A stretch of 64,000 nucleotides of DNA from Kitasatospora sp. SolWspMP-SS2h. GTDB lineage: Bacteria > Actinomycetota > Actinomycetes > Streptomycetales > Streptomycetaceae. Below the pieces are notes generated by a model. It was given only the letters and a program-made list of their open reading frames with translations, ran no database searches and had not been told where the DNA came from. Numbering within the stretch: position 1 is the first letter of the stretch; every line of letters starts with the position of its first letter. The translations under genes and the position numbers were made by a program. Positions 27,748 to 36,313 of this stretch are shown here, piece by piece. The DNA is taken from contig NZ_QLLT01000010.1 in the NCBI RefSeq assembly GCF_003259315.1, positions 124,001 through 188,000 on the forward strand, in the 5' to 3' direction.

Positions 27748-28191
27748 ATGACTACGCCCAAGCCCAAGACCTCCCAGACCATGAAGCCCGCGACCGCGGC
27801 CAAGAAGCTGGGGATCTACCTGGCGGCGACCCCCGCCGAGTTCCAGGCGGGCGTCGTCACCCGCGACGAGCTCAACGCGATGCAGGCCGAGCCCCCGCAG
27901 TGGCTCGCCGACCTGCGGCGCAACGGTCCGCACCCGCGCCAGGTGGTGGCCGCCCGGCTCGGCATCTCGGTCACCGGCCTCGGCCGCGCCGGGATCACCG
28001 AGGCGCTGACCACCGAGCAGATCGACGCGCTGCGCGACGAGGACCCGGAGTGGCTGCGCCGCGAGCGCGCCACCCAGGCCGACGTGCGCAAGGAGGCGCA
28101 GCGCGCGAAGGAGGCGGAGGCGAAGGCCGCGGCGGTGAAGGCCGCCCGGACCGCGGGCCGGGCCACCGCCGCCAAGTCCGGCCGCAAGTAA
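27748..28191 (+). CDS. DUF5997 family protein
   Basis: A 147-residue basic protein, MTTPKPKTSQTMKPATAAKK, with a conserved core (LGIYLAATPAEFQ, ITRDEL-like VVTRDELNAMQAEPPQWL, HPRQVVAARLGISVTGL). It ends in a Lys/Ala-rich helix (RKEAQRAKEAEAKAAAVKAA). It matches DUF5997 as I know it and is often found next to a LysR-like effector-domain gene, as here (divergent, 164 bp). The Lys/Ala tail resembles histone-like tails; nucleic-acid binding is only a guess. It is probably leaderless. Confidence 0.85.
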   Translation: MTTPKPKTSQTMKPATAAKKLGIYLAATPAEFQAGVVTRDELNAMQAEPPQWLADLRRNGPHPRQVVAARLGISVTGLGRAGITEALTTEQIDALRDEDPEWLRRERATQADVRKEAQRAKEAEAKAAAVKAARTAGRATAAKSGRK

Positions 28192-28281
28192 CACGATCTG
28201 ATCGTTCCAGCGGCGTCCGCGCGCGTCGGCACCCTTTCGGATGATGCGGGTCCGACATAAACGGCGGTGCACAGTACGTGA

Positions 28282-28298
28282 GCTGACGGTCCGTCAGC
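28282..28298. promoter_or_regulatory. Palindrome GCTGACGGTCCGTCAGC abutting the deaminase start
   Basis: A 17-bp perfect palindrome occupies the position where a ribosome binding site would be, ending one base before ATG 28299. Its core TGACGGTCCGTCA is repeated exactly at 12571-12583. Confidence 0.5.
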
Positions 28299-29864
28299 AT
28301 GGCGGCCATGACGTCGCTACGCCGTACCAGCACCGCAGCTCTCGTCGCCTGCGCGGCCCTGCTGCTGCCGCTCGCCCCCACCGCCCACGCCGCAGACCGG
28401 GCCGGCTCCCGTCCCACCGAAGCGGCCGTCGCCGGTCTGCTGGACGGGATCCGGCAGGACCCGGCCCGGCTGGACGCCTTCCTGCGGGCGATGCCCAAGG
28501 GCGGGGACCTGCACAACCACCTGTCCGGCGCGGTCTCCACCGAGCTGCTGATCCGGCTGGCCGCGCAGGACGGCCTGTGCATCGACTCGGTGACCTCCAC
28601 CGCGGCCACCGGCCCCTGCGAGGGCACCCTGCGCCCGGCCGGGGACGCGCTGGCCGAGGGCGAGTTCCGCACCCAGGTGATCCGGGCCTGGTCGATGCAG
28701 GACTTCACCCCGGGCGAGGAGTCCGGTCACGACCACTTCTTCGCCACCTTCGGCAAGTTCGGCGAGGCCAGCTGGCGCCACCCCGGCACGATGATCGCCG
28801 AGGTCACCGACACCCTGGCGGCCCAGCACCAGAGCTACCTGGAGACCATGCTGACCCCGGCCTCCGGCGGGGTCGCGGCGCTGGCCGCCGAGGTCGGCTT
28901 CGACCCGGACTTCGCGGCGCTGCGGCAGAAGCTGCTGGCCGACGGCCGGATGCAGGCCCTGGTGGACTCGGCCCGCGCGGACCTGGACGCCGCGATGGCC
29001 GAGTACCGGGCCACCGAGCACTGCGGCACCGCGCAGGCCCGGCCGGGCTGTTCGGTGACGGTGCGGATCCAGTCCCAGGCCAGCCGGGCGTCCACCCCGG
29101 CGCGGGTCTTCGCCCAGTTGCTGATCGGCCTGGAACTCGCCTCCCAGGACGAGCGGTTCGTCGCGGTGAACCTGGTGCAGCCGGAGGACTACCAGCCCTC
29201 GCTGGACAACTACCAGCTCCAGATGGAGATGCTGGACTTCCTGCACCCGCTCTACCCGAACGCCCACATCACCCTGCACGCGGGCGAGTTGGTGCCCGGC
29301 CTGGTGAAGCCGGAGGACCTGACCTTCCACATCCGGCAGGCCGTGCTGACCGGCCACGCCGAGCGGATCGGCCACGGCGTGGACGTCACCCACGAGGACG
29401 ACGCGGCGGACCTGCTGCGCACCCTGGCCGAGCGCAAGGTGCTGGTCGAGGTGCCGCTGACCTCCAACGCGCAGATCCTCCAGGTGGAGGGCCGGGAGCA
29501 CCCGTTCCCGCTGTACCGCAAGTACGGGGTGCCGACGGCACTGGCCACCGACGACCCGGGCGTGGAGCGGATCGACATCACCCACGAGTACGTCCGCGCG
29601 GCGCGGACCTACCACCTGGGCTACCAGGACCTGAAGGACCTGGCGCGCAACTCGCTGGAGTACGGCTTCGTGGCCGGCCGCAGCCTGTGGCGGGACCGCG
29701 ACGGGTTCAAGCCGGTGCCGGAGTGCCAGGGCCGCGCCCTCGGGTCGGAGAACCCGGCGCCGAAGTGCGCGGCGCTGCTGGCGGCCAGCCCGAAGGCGGC
29801 GCTGGAGTGGAAGCAGGAGGGGGCGTTCCGGGCCTTCGAGACCTCGGTGCTGCACCTGAAGTAG
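28299..29864 (+). CDS. Secreted adenosine deaminase-family protein
   Basis: A 521-residue metal-dependent hydrolase. The N-terminus is a Sec signal (LRRTSTAALVACAALLLPLA, cleaved after THA-A). Zinc and catalytic motifs: MPKGGDLHNHLSGAV, ITLHAGELVPG (catalytic Glu), AERIGHGVDV, VEVPLTSNAQILQV and the Asp pair in ALATDDPGVER. Length and insertions match the extracellular ADGF-like subgroup rather than cytosolic Add. It should deaminate adenosine or related nucleosides outside the cell. There is no clear ribosome binding site; a palindrome occupies that position. Confidence 0.9.
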   Translation: MAAMTSLRRTSTAALVACAALLLPLAPTAHAADRAGSRPTEAAVAGLLDGIRQDPARLDAFLRAMPKGGDLHNHLSGAVSTELLIRLAAQDGLCIDSVTSTAATGPCEGTLRPAGDALAEGEFRTQVIRAWSMQDFTPGEESGHDHFFATFGKFGEASWRHPGTMIAEVTDTLAAQHQSYLETMLTPASGGVAALAAEVGFDPDFAALRQKLLADGRMQALVDSARADLDAAMAEYRATEHCGTAQARPGCSVTVRIQSQASRASTPARVFAQLLIGLELASQDERFVAVNLVQPEDYQPSLDNYQLQMEMLDFLHPLYPNAHITLHAGELVPGLVKPEDLTFHIRQAVLTGHAERIGHGVDVTHEDDAADLLRTLAERKVLVEVPLTSNAQILQVEGREHPFPLYRKYGVPTALATDDPGVERIDITHEYVRAARTYHLGYQDLKDLARNSLEYGFVAGRSLWRDRDGFKPVPECQGRALGSENPAPKCAALLAASPKAALEWKQEGAFRAFETSVLHLK

Positions 29865-29882
29865 CCTGCGGCGCAGGTGGTT

Positions 29883-29918
29883 CGGCGGCCCGCCGGGGGT
29901 GTCCCCGGCGGGCCGCCG
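29883..29918. terminator. Bidirectional terminator between the deaminase and TPR genes
   Basis: A perfect 16-bp stem (CGGCGGCCCGCCGGGG / CCCCGGCGGGCCGCCG) with a GTGT tetraloop lies between convergent stop codons. Confidence 0.8.
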
Positions 29919-29970
29919 GCCGGTTCGGTGGCGGGCCGCCGGCTGGCTCGGTGGCGGGCCGCCGACCGGT

Positions 29971-32943
29971 TCAGCCGCGGGTGAGGTGGGCGCGGAGTTC
30001 GATGAGCGGTTCGGCGGCGTCGGCCGCGTCGGCGGCCCGGAACGCGGCGATCGCGGCGTCGAGTCGGGCCAGGGCGGCGGGGCGGCGGTCGAGCCGGTTG
30101 GCCTCCAGCACGGCGGCGACCCGGATCGACTCGGCCCGGCCGTGGTGGGCGCCGGGGCCGTGGGCGGCGAACGCGGCGATGGCGCGTTCCATCTCGGCGA
30201 GGGCCTCCTCGTCGCGGCGCAGGGTGCTCAGGGTGCGGGCGCGGGTGTCGTGCAGGGTGCCGTCGGGGCAGCCGCTGCCGAAGTCCTGCTGTTCGCGTTC
30301 GGCGGTGCGGGCCACCTCGGCGGCCTCGTCGAGCCGGGCCAGGGCCTGGTCGGCGGCCTCGGGGTGGTCGGGGTCGTACCGCTCGGCGGTGTGGCGGGCC
30401 TGGCGCAGCAGCATGTCGAAGACCGCGTCGGGGTGCGGGGCGGTGCGGTGGCTGTCGAGGGCGCGCTGCCGGGCGAGGTCGGCGGCGGGCCACTGCTCGG
30501 CGGCGGCCAGGGCGGCGGCGGCCTCGGCGGCGACCATGGTGTGGATGTGCCGGTCCTCGAACCCGGCGACCTGGTCGGCGAGCAGCAGGTACTCCTCGGC
30601 GGCGGCCCGGGGTTCGTCGATCTCGCGCAGGCCGCGGGCCAGGTTGAGCCGGGTCTGGGCCTGTTCGCGGACGTCGAGCCCGGTGAACTCCGGTTCCAGC
30701 AGCACGGACTCGAGGACGGCGACGCCGTCGTCGGCGCGGCCGGAGCAGCACAGGACCTGGCCGAGCATGATGCGCGCGGAGACCGCTTCGGCGGCGTCGC
30801 CGTTGCGGTCGTAGCGGGCGGCGGACTCGGTGAACGCGCGGGCCGCCTCGGCGGGGCGGTCCAGACCGAGGTAGGCGCGGCCGAGGCCGTCGTGCACCCG
30901 GGCGACGCTGGAGGAGCGGTCGCCGTACCGGGCGGCGCTGTCGGCGGCCTTGCGCAGGAAGCGCTCGGCGGTCGCCAGGTCGCCGGTGTACAGGGCGAGT
31001 TCGCCGCGCTGGCCGTGCACCTGGGTGAGCCGCCAGGGGGCGCCGGCCCGTTCGACCAGCTGCTCGGCCTCGGTGATCAGCCGGTCGGCCTCGGCGAAGG
31101 CGTCGCCCTCCTCCTGGTGGCGGCCGGCCAGGAAGCGGGCCCGGGCGCCGAGCAGGCGGGCGTTGGCCTGGCGGTGCGGGAAGCCGTGCCGGGCCGCCTC
31201 GGTGTACAGCAGGTCGAGGGTGGCCTCGGCCTCGGCGAGGGCGGCCGGGTCCGGTCCGGGGCCGTCCGGGCCGCCCGCCCGGGCGGCGGCCTCGAAGAGC
31301 GCCCGCAGTTCGGTGTTGGCCTGGAGTTGCAGCACGGCGACCAGTTCGCGCCCGCCGAACGGGACATCGTCCTCGGCCAACTCGGCTATCTTCCCGCGCA
31401 GTTCGCGGATCACCGCGAGGTCTCCCGGGTGGTCGCCGGTGGGGCCGGCCAGCCGGGCCCGGCAGCCGAGGGCGCGGGCGGTCAGCCCGGCCTGCTCGAA
31501 GAGTTCGGCGGCGCCGGCGTACAGGGCGGCGGCCTCCTCGTCGGAGGTGCGCTCCTCGAAGGCGCGCTCCAGGGCGAGTTCGGCCCGGAGCTGGGCGAGC
31601 GAGCCGAGGCCGGAGCGCTCGGCGTCCTCGGGGTGCCGGTGGTCGGGGGCCTTGATCAGGGCGCCGATGCGGTTCCAGTGCAGGATCGCGTCGGGGTGGT
31701 TGGTGACGCTCAACTCGCGCGCCTTGGCGACGAGTTCGGCCAGTTCGGCGGGCCCGTCCGGGGCGGTGCCGGCGGCCGGTTCGGCGGTGGCCCGGTCGGT
31801 GGCGGCCGGGGCGGGTGGCGGGGCGGCGGGCGCGGGGCCGGTGGCGCGCAGGCCCAGCGGCAGCGGCTCGGCGAACAGCGGGGTGCGGGCCAGCCGGGCG
31901 CGGCGGGCCGCGCCGACCGCGTCGGTGCCGTTGCGGGCGTCGTAGCGGGCGGCCAGTGCGTCGCCCTCGGTGCGCAGTTCGGCGTGCAGGGCGGCGGCGG
32001 TGCGGTGCGCGCCGGGCGGGCCGGCCACCGGGACGTCGCCGTGGCCGTCCTCGACCAGCCGGGACAGCAGGAGTTGGGCGCCGGTGAGGAAGTGCAGCCG
32101 GGAGAGCGGGTCGCCGTGCCGGTCGAACAGGTCGCGGTTCTCGGCCAGGATCTCCAGGCCGCGCGGCTCGTTGCGGGTGAGCACGCAGAACTCCAGGTGC
32201 AGGCCGATCGGTTCGGCGGCGGCGGAGCGGCCGCGGGCCCAGCGGTAGCCGGTCAGGTGCGCGGAGCGGGCCTGGTCGAGGCGGCCGGTGCGCAGCAGCG
32301 GCAGCAGGGCGAGGGCCCGGCTGACGTGCGGCTCCTCGGAGCAGGAGCGCTCGCCGGAGAACACCGGCTGCCAGATCTCCAGGGCCCGCTCGTCCTCGCC
32401 GAGGGCGACGAAGTGCCGCGCCTGCTCGCGCAGTTCGCAGGCGTGGCAGTCGCTGTAGCGGGAGCGCCAGCGGCCGGCCCAGAGTTCGAAGGCGTCCTGG
32501 ACGCCCTGGCCGGTGTGGGCGGCCAGCCGGTACTGCCGGGCGTAGTAGGGCTGGAGGTCGTGGCCCCGGGCGAGGTAGTGGGCGCGCAGTTCGCCGTGCC
32601 AGCGGCGGACCGCCTCCAGCGGGACGTCGGGGACGCTCAGCAGGGCGGCGGCGACCCATTTGTAGCGCCAGTCGGTGGCGTGGTTCTCCCAGTCGCCGAA
32701 GCTGTCGGGGTGCTCCTTGCGGAGCTTGGCGATCCGGGCGAACACCACGGGCAGTTTGCGCTGCTCGGCGTCGTACTCGTACGCCTCGGTGAGTTCCAGC
32801 AGGGCGAAGGCGAGCAGCTGCGGGTCGTCGAACTGCTCGGCGGCGTCGACGAGTTCCTCGGCGGTGACGGTGCGCGGGCGGCCGTGCGGCAGCTCGTCGT
32901 TGGCGCGCAGGGCGGCGCGGACGGCGTCGGTGGTGTCGAGCAT
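29971..32943 (-). CDS. Large tetratricopeptide-repeat protein (HSP90 partner)
   Basis: A 990-residue, almost entirely alpha-helical protein without signal or membrane segments. TPR-like motifs are frequent: DPQLLAFALLELTEAYEYDA, EDERALEIWQPVF, GDLATAERFLRKAADSAARYG, VHDGLGRAYLGLDRPAEAAR and ARTLSTLRRDEEALAEMERA. A Pro/Ala-rich linker divides an N-terminal (about 1-390) and a C-terminal half. The ATG overlaps the stop of the HSP90-like gene by one base (TGATG), so translation is coupled. A co-chaperone or client-scaffold role with that ATPase is inferred from context. Confidence 0.88.
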   Translation of the reverse strand: MLDTTDAVRAALRANDELPHGRPRTVTAEELVDAAEQFDDPQLLAFALLELTEAYEYDAEQRKLPVVFARIAKLRKEHPDSFGDWENHATDWRYKWVAAALLSVPDVPLEAVRRWHGELRAHYLARGHDLQPYYARQYRLAAHTGQGVQDAFELWAGRWRSRYSDCHACELREQARHFVALGEDERALEIWQPVFSGERSCSEEPHVSRALALLPLLRTGRLDQARSAHLTGYRWARGRSAAAEPIGLHLEFCVLTRNEPRGLEILAENRDLFDRHGDPLSRLHFLTGAQLLLSRLVEDGHGDVPVAGPPGAHRTAAALHAELRTEGDALAARYDARNGTDAVGAARRARLARTPLFAEPLPLGLRATGPAPAAPPPAPAATDRATAEPAAGTAPDGPAELAELVAKARELSVTNHPDAILHWNRIGALIKAPDHRHPEDAERSGLGSLAQLRAELALERAFEERTSDEEAAALYAGAAELFEQAGLTARALGCRARLAGPTGDHPGDLAVIRELRGKIAELAEDDVPFGGRELVAVLQLQANTELRALFEAAARAGGPDGPGPDPAALAEAEATLDLLYTEAARHGFPHRQANARLLGARARFLAGRHQEEGDAFAEADRLITEAEQLVERAGAPWRLTQVHGQRGELALYTGDLATAERFLRKAADSAARYGDRSSSVARVHDGLGRAYLGLDRPAEAARAFTESAARYDRNGDAAEAVSARIMLGQVLCCSGRADDGVAVLESVLLEPEFTGLDVREQAQTRLNLARGLREIDEPRAAAEEYLLLADQVAGFEDRHIHTMVAAEAAAALAAAEQWPAADLARQRALDSHRTAPHPDAVFDMLLRQARHTAERYDPDHPEAADQALARLDEAAEVARTAEREQQDFGSGCPDGTLHDTRARTLSTLRRDEEALAEMERAIAAFAAHGPGAHHGRAESIRVAAVLEANRLDRRPAALARLDAAIAAFRAADAADAAEPLIELRAHLTRG

Positions 32944-34862
32944 CACGGCTCCTGGTGCGGTGTGGTCGGGCCGGGACGGCCGGTGGCGGGACCGCCGGGG
33001 GCGGCGGGACCGTCGGGGGCGGGCTCGGTGGGGGCGTGGCCGAGCATGGCGTGGTCGAGCAGGGCGAGGAAGGAGCGGTTCAGCAGGGCGGACTCGCTCG
33101 CCTTGAGCGGGCGCCGGGTGAGCAGCAGGGCCTGGCCGTAGAGCGCCTCGACGGTGGTGGTGGTGAGTTCGCGGTGCCGGATCGCGGCGGCCCGGCGCAC
33201 CAGCGGGTTGAGGTGGTTGAGGACGAGCTGGGCGCGGGGCGCGGAGCTGCCCAGCGAGCCGAGGATGTCGGCCCACAACCCGTCGGCCTGGTCGGCGAGT
33301 TGGGTGCGGGTGCGCTCGTGCCGGGCCTCCCGGTCGTCGAGCAGCAGGGCGGGGGCGCTGCTGGGGTGGAAGGTGCGCAGCGCGACGTCGCAGTCGAACC
33401 GGCCGAGCACCTCGCGGGCGGTGGCGAGGAACGCGGCGGCGGCGAGCTCGGTGGCCGGGTCGACGTTGTCGAGGTGCGCGGTGACGGTGGCCGGGTCGAG
33501 GTCGGCGACGGTGGTGCCGGTACGGATCTCGGGCAGCCGGTGCACCAGGTCCCGGTCGTAGGTGTAGCCGCCGTTGATGACGCCGAGGCCGGCCGCGCCG
33601 GCGATCGGGGCGACCTGGCGGAACTCCTCGACGGTGCGGGTGACCAGCACCACCGGGTGGGCGCGGGCGAACTCGTCCAGCGTGACGTTGCCGTCGGTGG
33701 TCTCGAACGGCAGCCAGGGCAGCAGCATCCGCAGCAGCTGGTCGTCGTGCCGGGCCAGCGACTTGACGGCCAGGTGGTGCACGGACAGGAAGCGGTGCAG
33801 CAGGCCGGGGTCGCTGGCGGACAGGTCGGTCAGCCAGTCGCGGATCCGCAGGCCGAGTGCGTCGCGGACGGCGGCCAGCGTCTCGTCGGCGTACAGCGCC
33901 TCGCGGGAGGCGGTGGGGCGCAGGCGTTCGGCGTCGACCACGCAGCGCACGAAGAACGCCCACTCGGGGAGCAGTTCGTCGGCCTGGTCGGAGAGCAGCA
34001 TGCCCTTGAGGTGCACCCGGTGCCCGGCCCGGCGGGAGGGCGGGACGGCCTCGGGCAGCACGTAGGCGACGCCGCTGAGGCCGACCAGCGGCAGGTCGAG
34101 GTCGATGGTGTCGAGCGGGGTGAAGTCGAAGGTGTCGCGGCAGTGCGCGGTGAGCGCCTCGCGCCGGGCGGCGGGGGTGTCGTGGCGGCGGGCCCAGGGC
34201 GCGGGGGTCCGGTTGATCTGCGTGGCGCGCCCGGCGCCGTCGACCACGGTGACCCGGTGGCGCAGCAGACTGCCGTAGTGGCGGGCGAGTTCGAGGACCC
34301 GGCGGGGCGCGGTCCACTCCTCGGCGTCGGCGCGCGGGGTGAGGGTGACGGTGGTGCCGGGCTCGGGGCGGGCGTCGGCGGGCAGGGTGGTGATGGTGTA
34401 GCGGCCGTCGGAGCGTCCGCGCCACTCGACCACCGGGGCGTCGGGGGTGCGGGCCGAGCGGGTGGTGACGGTGATCTCGTCGGCGACCACGAAGCAGGCG
34501 AGCAGGCCGATGCCGAACTGGCCGATGAACTCGCTTCGGGCGTCGGCGAGCTGCCCGGCGTCCAGGTCGCCGTCGGCGGTCCGCTTGGAGCTGCGGCCGA
34601 TGGTGGCGAGGAAGGTGTGCACGTCGGCCTCGGTGAGGCCGACGCCGGTGTCGGAGACCGAGAAGCCGTCGCCGGTCGTCACGGTGATCCCGGCGGGCGC
34701 GGCCGGGTCGAGGGCCTGCCGGGCGGTGATCGCGTCGACCGCGTTCTGCAGCAGTTCGCGCAGGTAGACGCGGGGGCTGGAGTACAGGTGGTGGGAGAGC
34801 AGGTCGACCAGGCCGCGCAGGTCCACCTGGAAGGTGTGCGCACTGGGGTCGTTCGGGGTCAC
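32943..34862 (-). CDS. HSP90-family (GHKL) ATPase
   Basis: A 639-residue HSP90-like protein. The N-terminal GHKL ATPase is intact: YLRELLQNAVDAI (Mg/ATP box), FSVSDTGVGLTEADV, and the lid/G3 motif SEFIGQFGIGLLACFVV. The middle domain includes HRVHLKGMLLSDQADELLPE and a DAERLRPTASREALY loop comparable to the NxSRE catalytic loop of HtpG. The C-terminal part is divergent and ends in a Pro/Gly tail. GTG 34862 follows GAAGGA. It lies in the middle of a three-gene operon with helical-repeat proteins, which distinguishes it from housekeeping htpG. Confidence 0.9.
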   Translation of the reverse strand: MTPNDPSAHTFQVDLRGLVDLLSHHLYSSPRVYLRELLQNAVDAITARQALDPAAPAGITVTTGDGFSVSDTGVGLTEADVHTFLATIGRSSKRTADGDLDAGQLADARSEFIGQFGIGLLACFVVADEITVTTRSARTPDAPVVEWRGRSDGRYTITTLPADARPEPGTTVTLTPRADAEEWTAPRRVLELARHYGSLLRHRVTVVDGAGRATQINRTPAPWARRHDTPAARREALTAHCRDTFDFTPLDTIDLDLPLVGLSGVAYVLPEAVPPSRRAGHRVHLKGMLLSDQADELLPEWAFFVRCVVDAERLRPTASREALYADETLAAVRDALGLRIRDWLTDLSASDPGLLHRFLSVHHLAVKSLARHDDQLLRMLLPWLPFETTDGNVTLDEFARAHPVVLVTRTVEEFRQVAPIAGAAGLGVINGGYTYDRDLVHRLPEIRTGTTVADLDPATVTAHLDNVDPATELAAAAFLATAREVLGRFDCDVALRTFHPSSAPALLLDDREARHERTRTQLADQADGLWADILGSLGSSAPRAQLVLNHLNPLVRRAAAIRHRELTTTTVEALYGQALLLTRRPLKASESALLNRSFLALLDHAMLGHAPTEPAPDGPAAPGGPATGRPGPTTPHQEP

Positions 34863-34933
34863 CGGGCTGGTCCTTCGGCTGGTTCGGTCGGGACGTCGGG
34901 GGTGCGGGCGGCGCGGTCCGGGGTGGCGCGGTG

Positions 34934-35046
34934 GCGGTCCGCGGCGGTGGGGCGGTCCGCAGCGGGGTGGGTGGTACGCGGCGGGGTGGGTGGTACGCGG
35001 CGGGGCGGGCGGTACGCGGCGGGGTGGGTGGTACGCGGCGGGGTGG
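34934..35046. repeat. 19-bp tandem repeat between the HSP90 and upstream genes
   Basis: About six units of a GGTGGTACGCGGCGGGGTG-type repeat (two upstream units read GCGGTCCGC). The period is 19 bp, with one 18-bp step. It ends five bases before the stop codon of the upstream helical-repeat gene. Confidence 0.85.
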
Positions 35047-35050
35047 ACGG

Positions 35051-36046
35051 TCAGTACCCGGCGCACTGCCGGCGGGTGCGCTGGTACACCTCCACCGGGT
35101 CGCCCCAGTACGCCCAGGGCAGTTCGGTGACCCGGTCGCCGAGTTCGCCGAGCAGCAGGTGGGCGGCGGCGGGCTGCCCGGAGAGCGCGAACGCCATCGC
35201 GAACTCGTTGTGGGCGACCGGCCAGTCCCGGCCGCGGACGTAGGCGGGGTGCCGGACGGAGCGGTCGGCGGCCTCGTGCAGCTGCGCGCGGACGTGCTCC
35301 TGGCCGATGTACGCGGCGTCCTCCTCGACCGGCAGCGACAGCCAGTGCTCGATGTGGGCGCGGGCGACCAGCTGGCCGAGCGGGCTGCCCTCGGGGGCGG
35401 CGAGCATCGTGTCGCGGGCGAAGGCGTGCATCCGCTCGTGCGAGCCCTGCCACTTCTCGCACAGCTGCTGGAGGCGCTGGCGGTGCGAGGCGACGTGGCC
35501 GGGGCTGCGGCGCAGCGCGGCCTCGAAGCGGTGGCTGGCGGCGTTCCGCTCCAGGGAGGCGCCGCGACCGCTGATCTGCAGGAAGTACCAGGGGCCGAGC
35601 AGGTCGGGGTCGAGTTCGGCGGCCCGGAAGAGGTGCTCCTCGGCGATCTCCAGGCGCTCGTGGAAGAGCTTCCACTGCTCCTCGCCGACGTGCTGGGCGC
35701 GGGCGCCGGTGCGGGCCTCCCAGGCCCAGCTGACGTGCCGGGCGCCCTGGGCGAGCCGCAGCAGCGGGTCGTCGGGGGCGGCGTCCAGGGCTGCGGCGAG
35801 CGGCACTTCGGCGCCGGTGACGTCGGCCACGGCCTCGACCATCAGGGTCAGGTCGTCCTGGCCGGCGGCGGTGTCGAGGATGCTCCGGGCGCCCTCCCAG
35901 GAGCCGGCCCCGACGGCGGCGCGCAGCCCCGTCAGCCCGGCGTCGCCGAACGCCGGGTCGATGGCGGGGAGCCCCGGGGCCCCCGTGCCGGCCGACCGGT
36001 CGTCGCCGGTGTCCCGGCGGCCGAGCAGCCGTGCGAACATTCCCAT
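35051..36046 (-). CDS. Uncharacterised helical-repeat (TPR-like) protein
   Basis: A 331-residue soluble protein starting at ATG 36046 behind GGAGGGGA (a second ATG lies two codons later). After MGMFARLLGRRDTGDD it is helical throughout: GDAGLTGLRAAVGAGSWEGA, AEEHLFRAAELDPDLLGPWY, RFEAALRRSPGHVASHRQRL and VAHNEFAMAFALSGQPAAA. These suggest degenerate TPR units. It precedes the HSP90-like gene by 189 bp and is probably the first gene of that operon. I recognise no catalytic motif. Confidence 0.8.
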   Translation of the reverse strand: MGMFARLLGRRDTGDDRSAGTGAPGLPAIDPAFGDAGLTGLRAAVGAGSWEGARSILDTAAGQDDLTLMVEAVADVTGAEVPLAAALDAAPDDPLLRLAQGARHVSWAWEARTGARAQHVGEEQWKLFHERLEIAEEHLFRAAELDPDLLGPWYFLQISGRGASLERNAASHRFEAALRRSPGHVASHRQRLQQLCEKWQGSHERMHAFARDTMLAAPEGSPLGQLVARAHIEHWLSLPVEEDAAYIGQEHVRAQLHEAADRSVRHPAYVRGRDWPVAHNEFAMAFALSGQPAAAHLLLGELGDRVTELPWAYWGDPVEVYQRTRRQCAGY

Positions 36047-36215
36047 TCCCGGGTCCCCTCCGATGTGCGATGCGTTGCCGCGGGGGCGCGTGTGCGGCGG
36101 CCCCCGGACGGAGATTCCTATCACGTCCGGGCGACAGGTGTGCGAAGGGTTTTCCGGGGGGTGCCGGGCCGGACGCCGGCGGGTTCGCCCGGCACGATCC
36201 GGAGGGGAGGGCCTG

Positions 36216-36313
36216 GGGCCCGTCCTCACACCCCCGTCGCAGCCCTGCGGCGTCTGGTGCGGCGAGAGCACGCGCCAGACGCCGCGGGCAGACGGGGGTT
36301 CGAGGACGGGCCC
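36216..36313. repeat. 98-bp near-perfect palindrome / terminator after the FAD oxidoreductase
   Basis: GGGCCCGTCCTC, ACCCCCGTC, GCCC and GCGGCGTCTGG on the left pair with their complements on the right in the same order. They form 36 bp of stem, with a 2x2 internal loop, a small asymmetric bulge near 36239-36241 and a single T bulge, around a 17-nt loop (36258-36274). The right arm touches the stop codon at 36313-36315. Confidence 0.85.

Noticed and set aside
29971..34425. Fusion of the HSP90 and TPR genes as one 1484-residue protein
   Set aside because: The upstream part of that frame is Arg/Pro-rich nonsense. The HSP90 protein is read in another frame and ends in a stop overlapping the TPR start.
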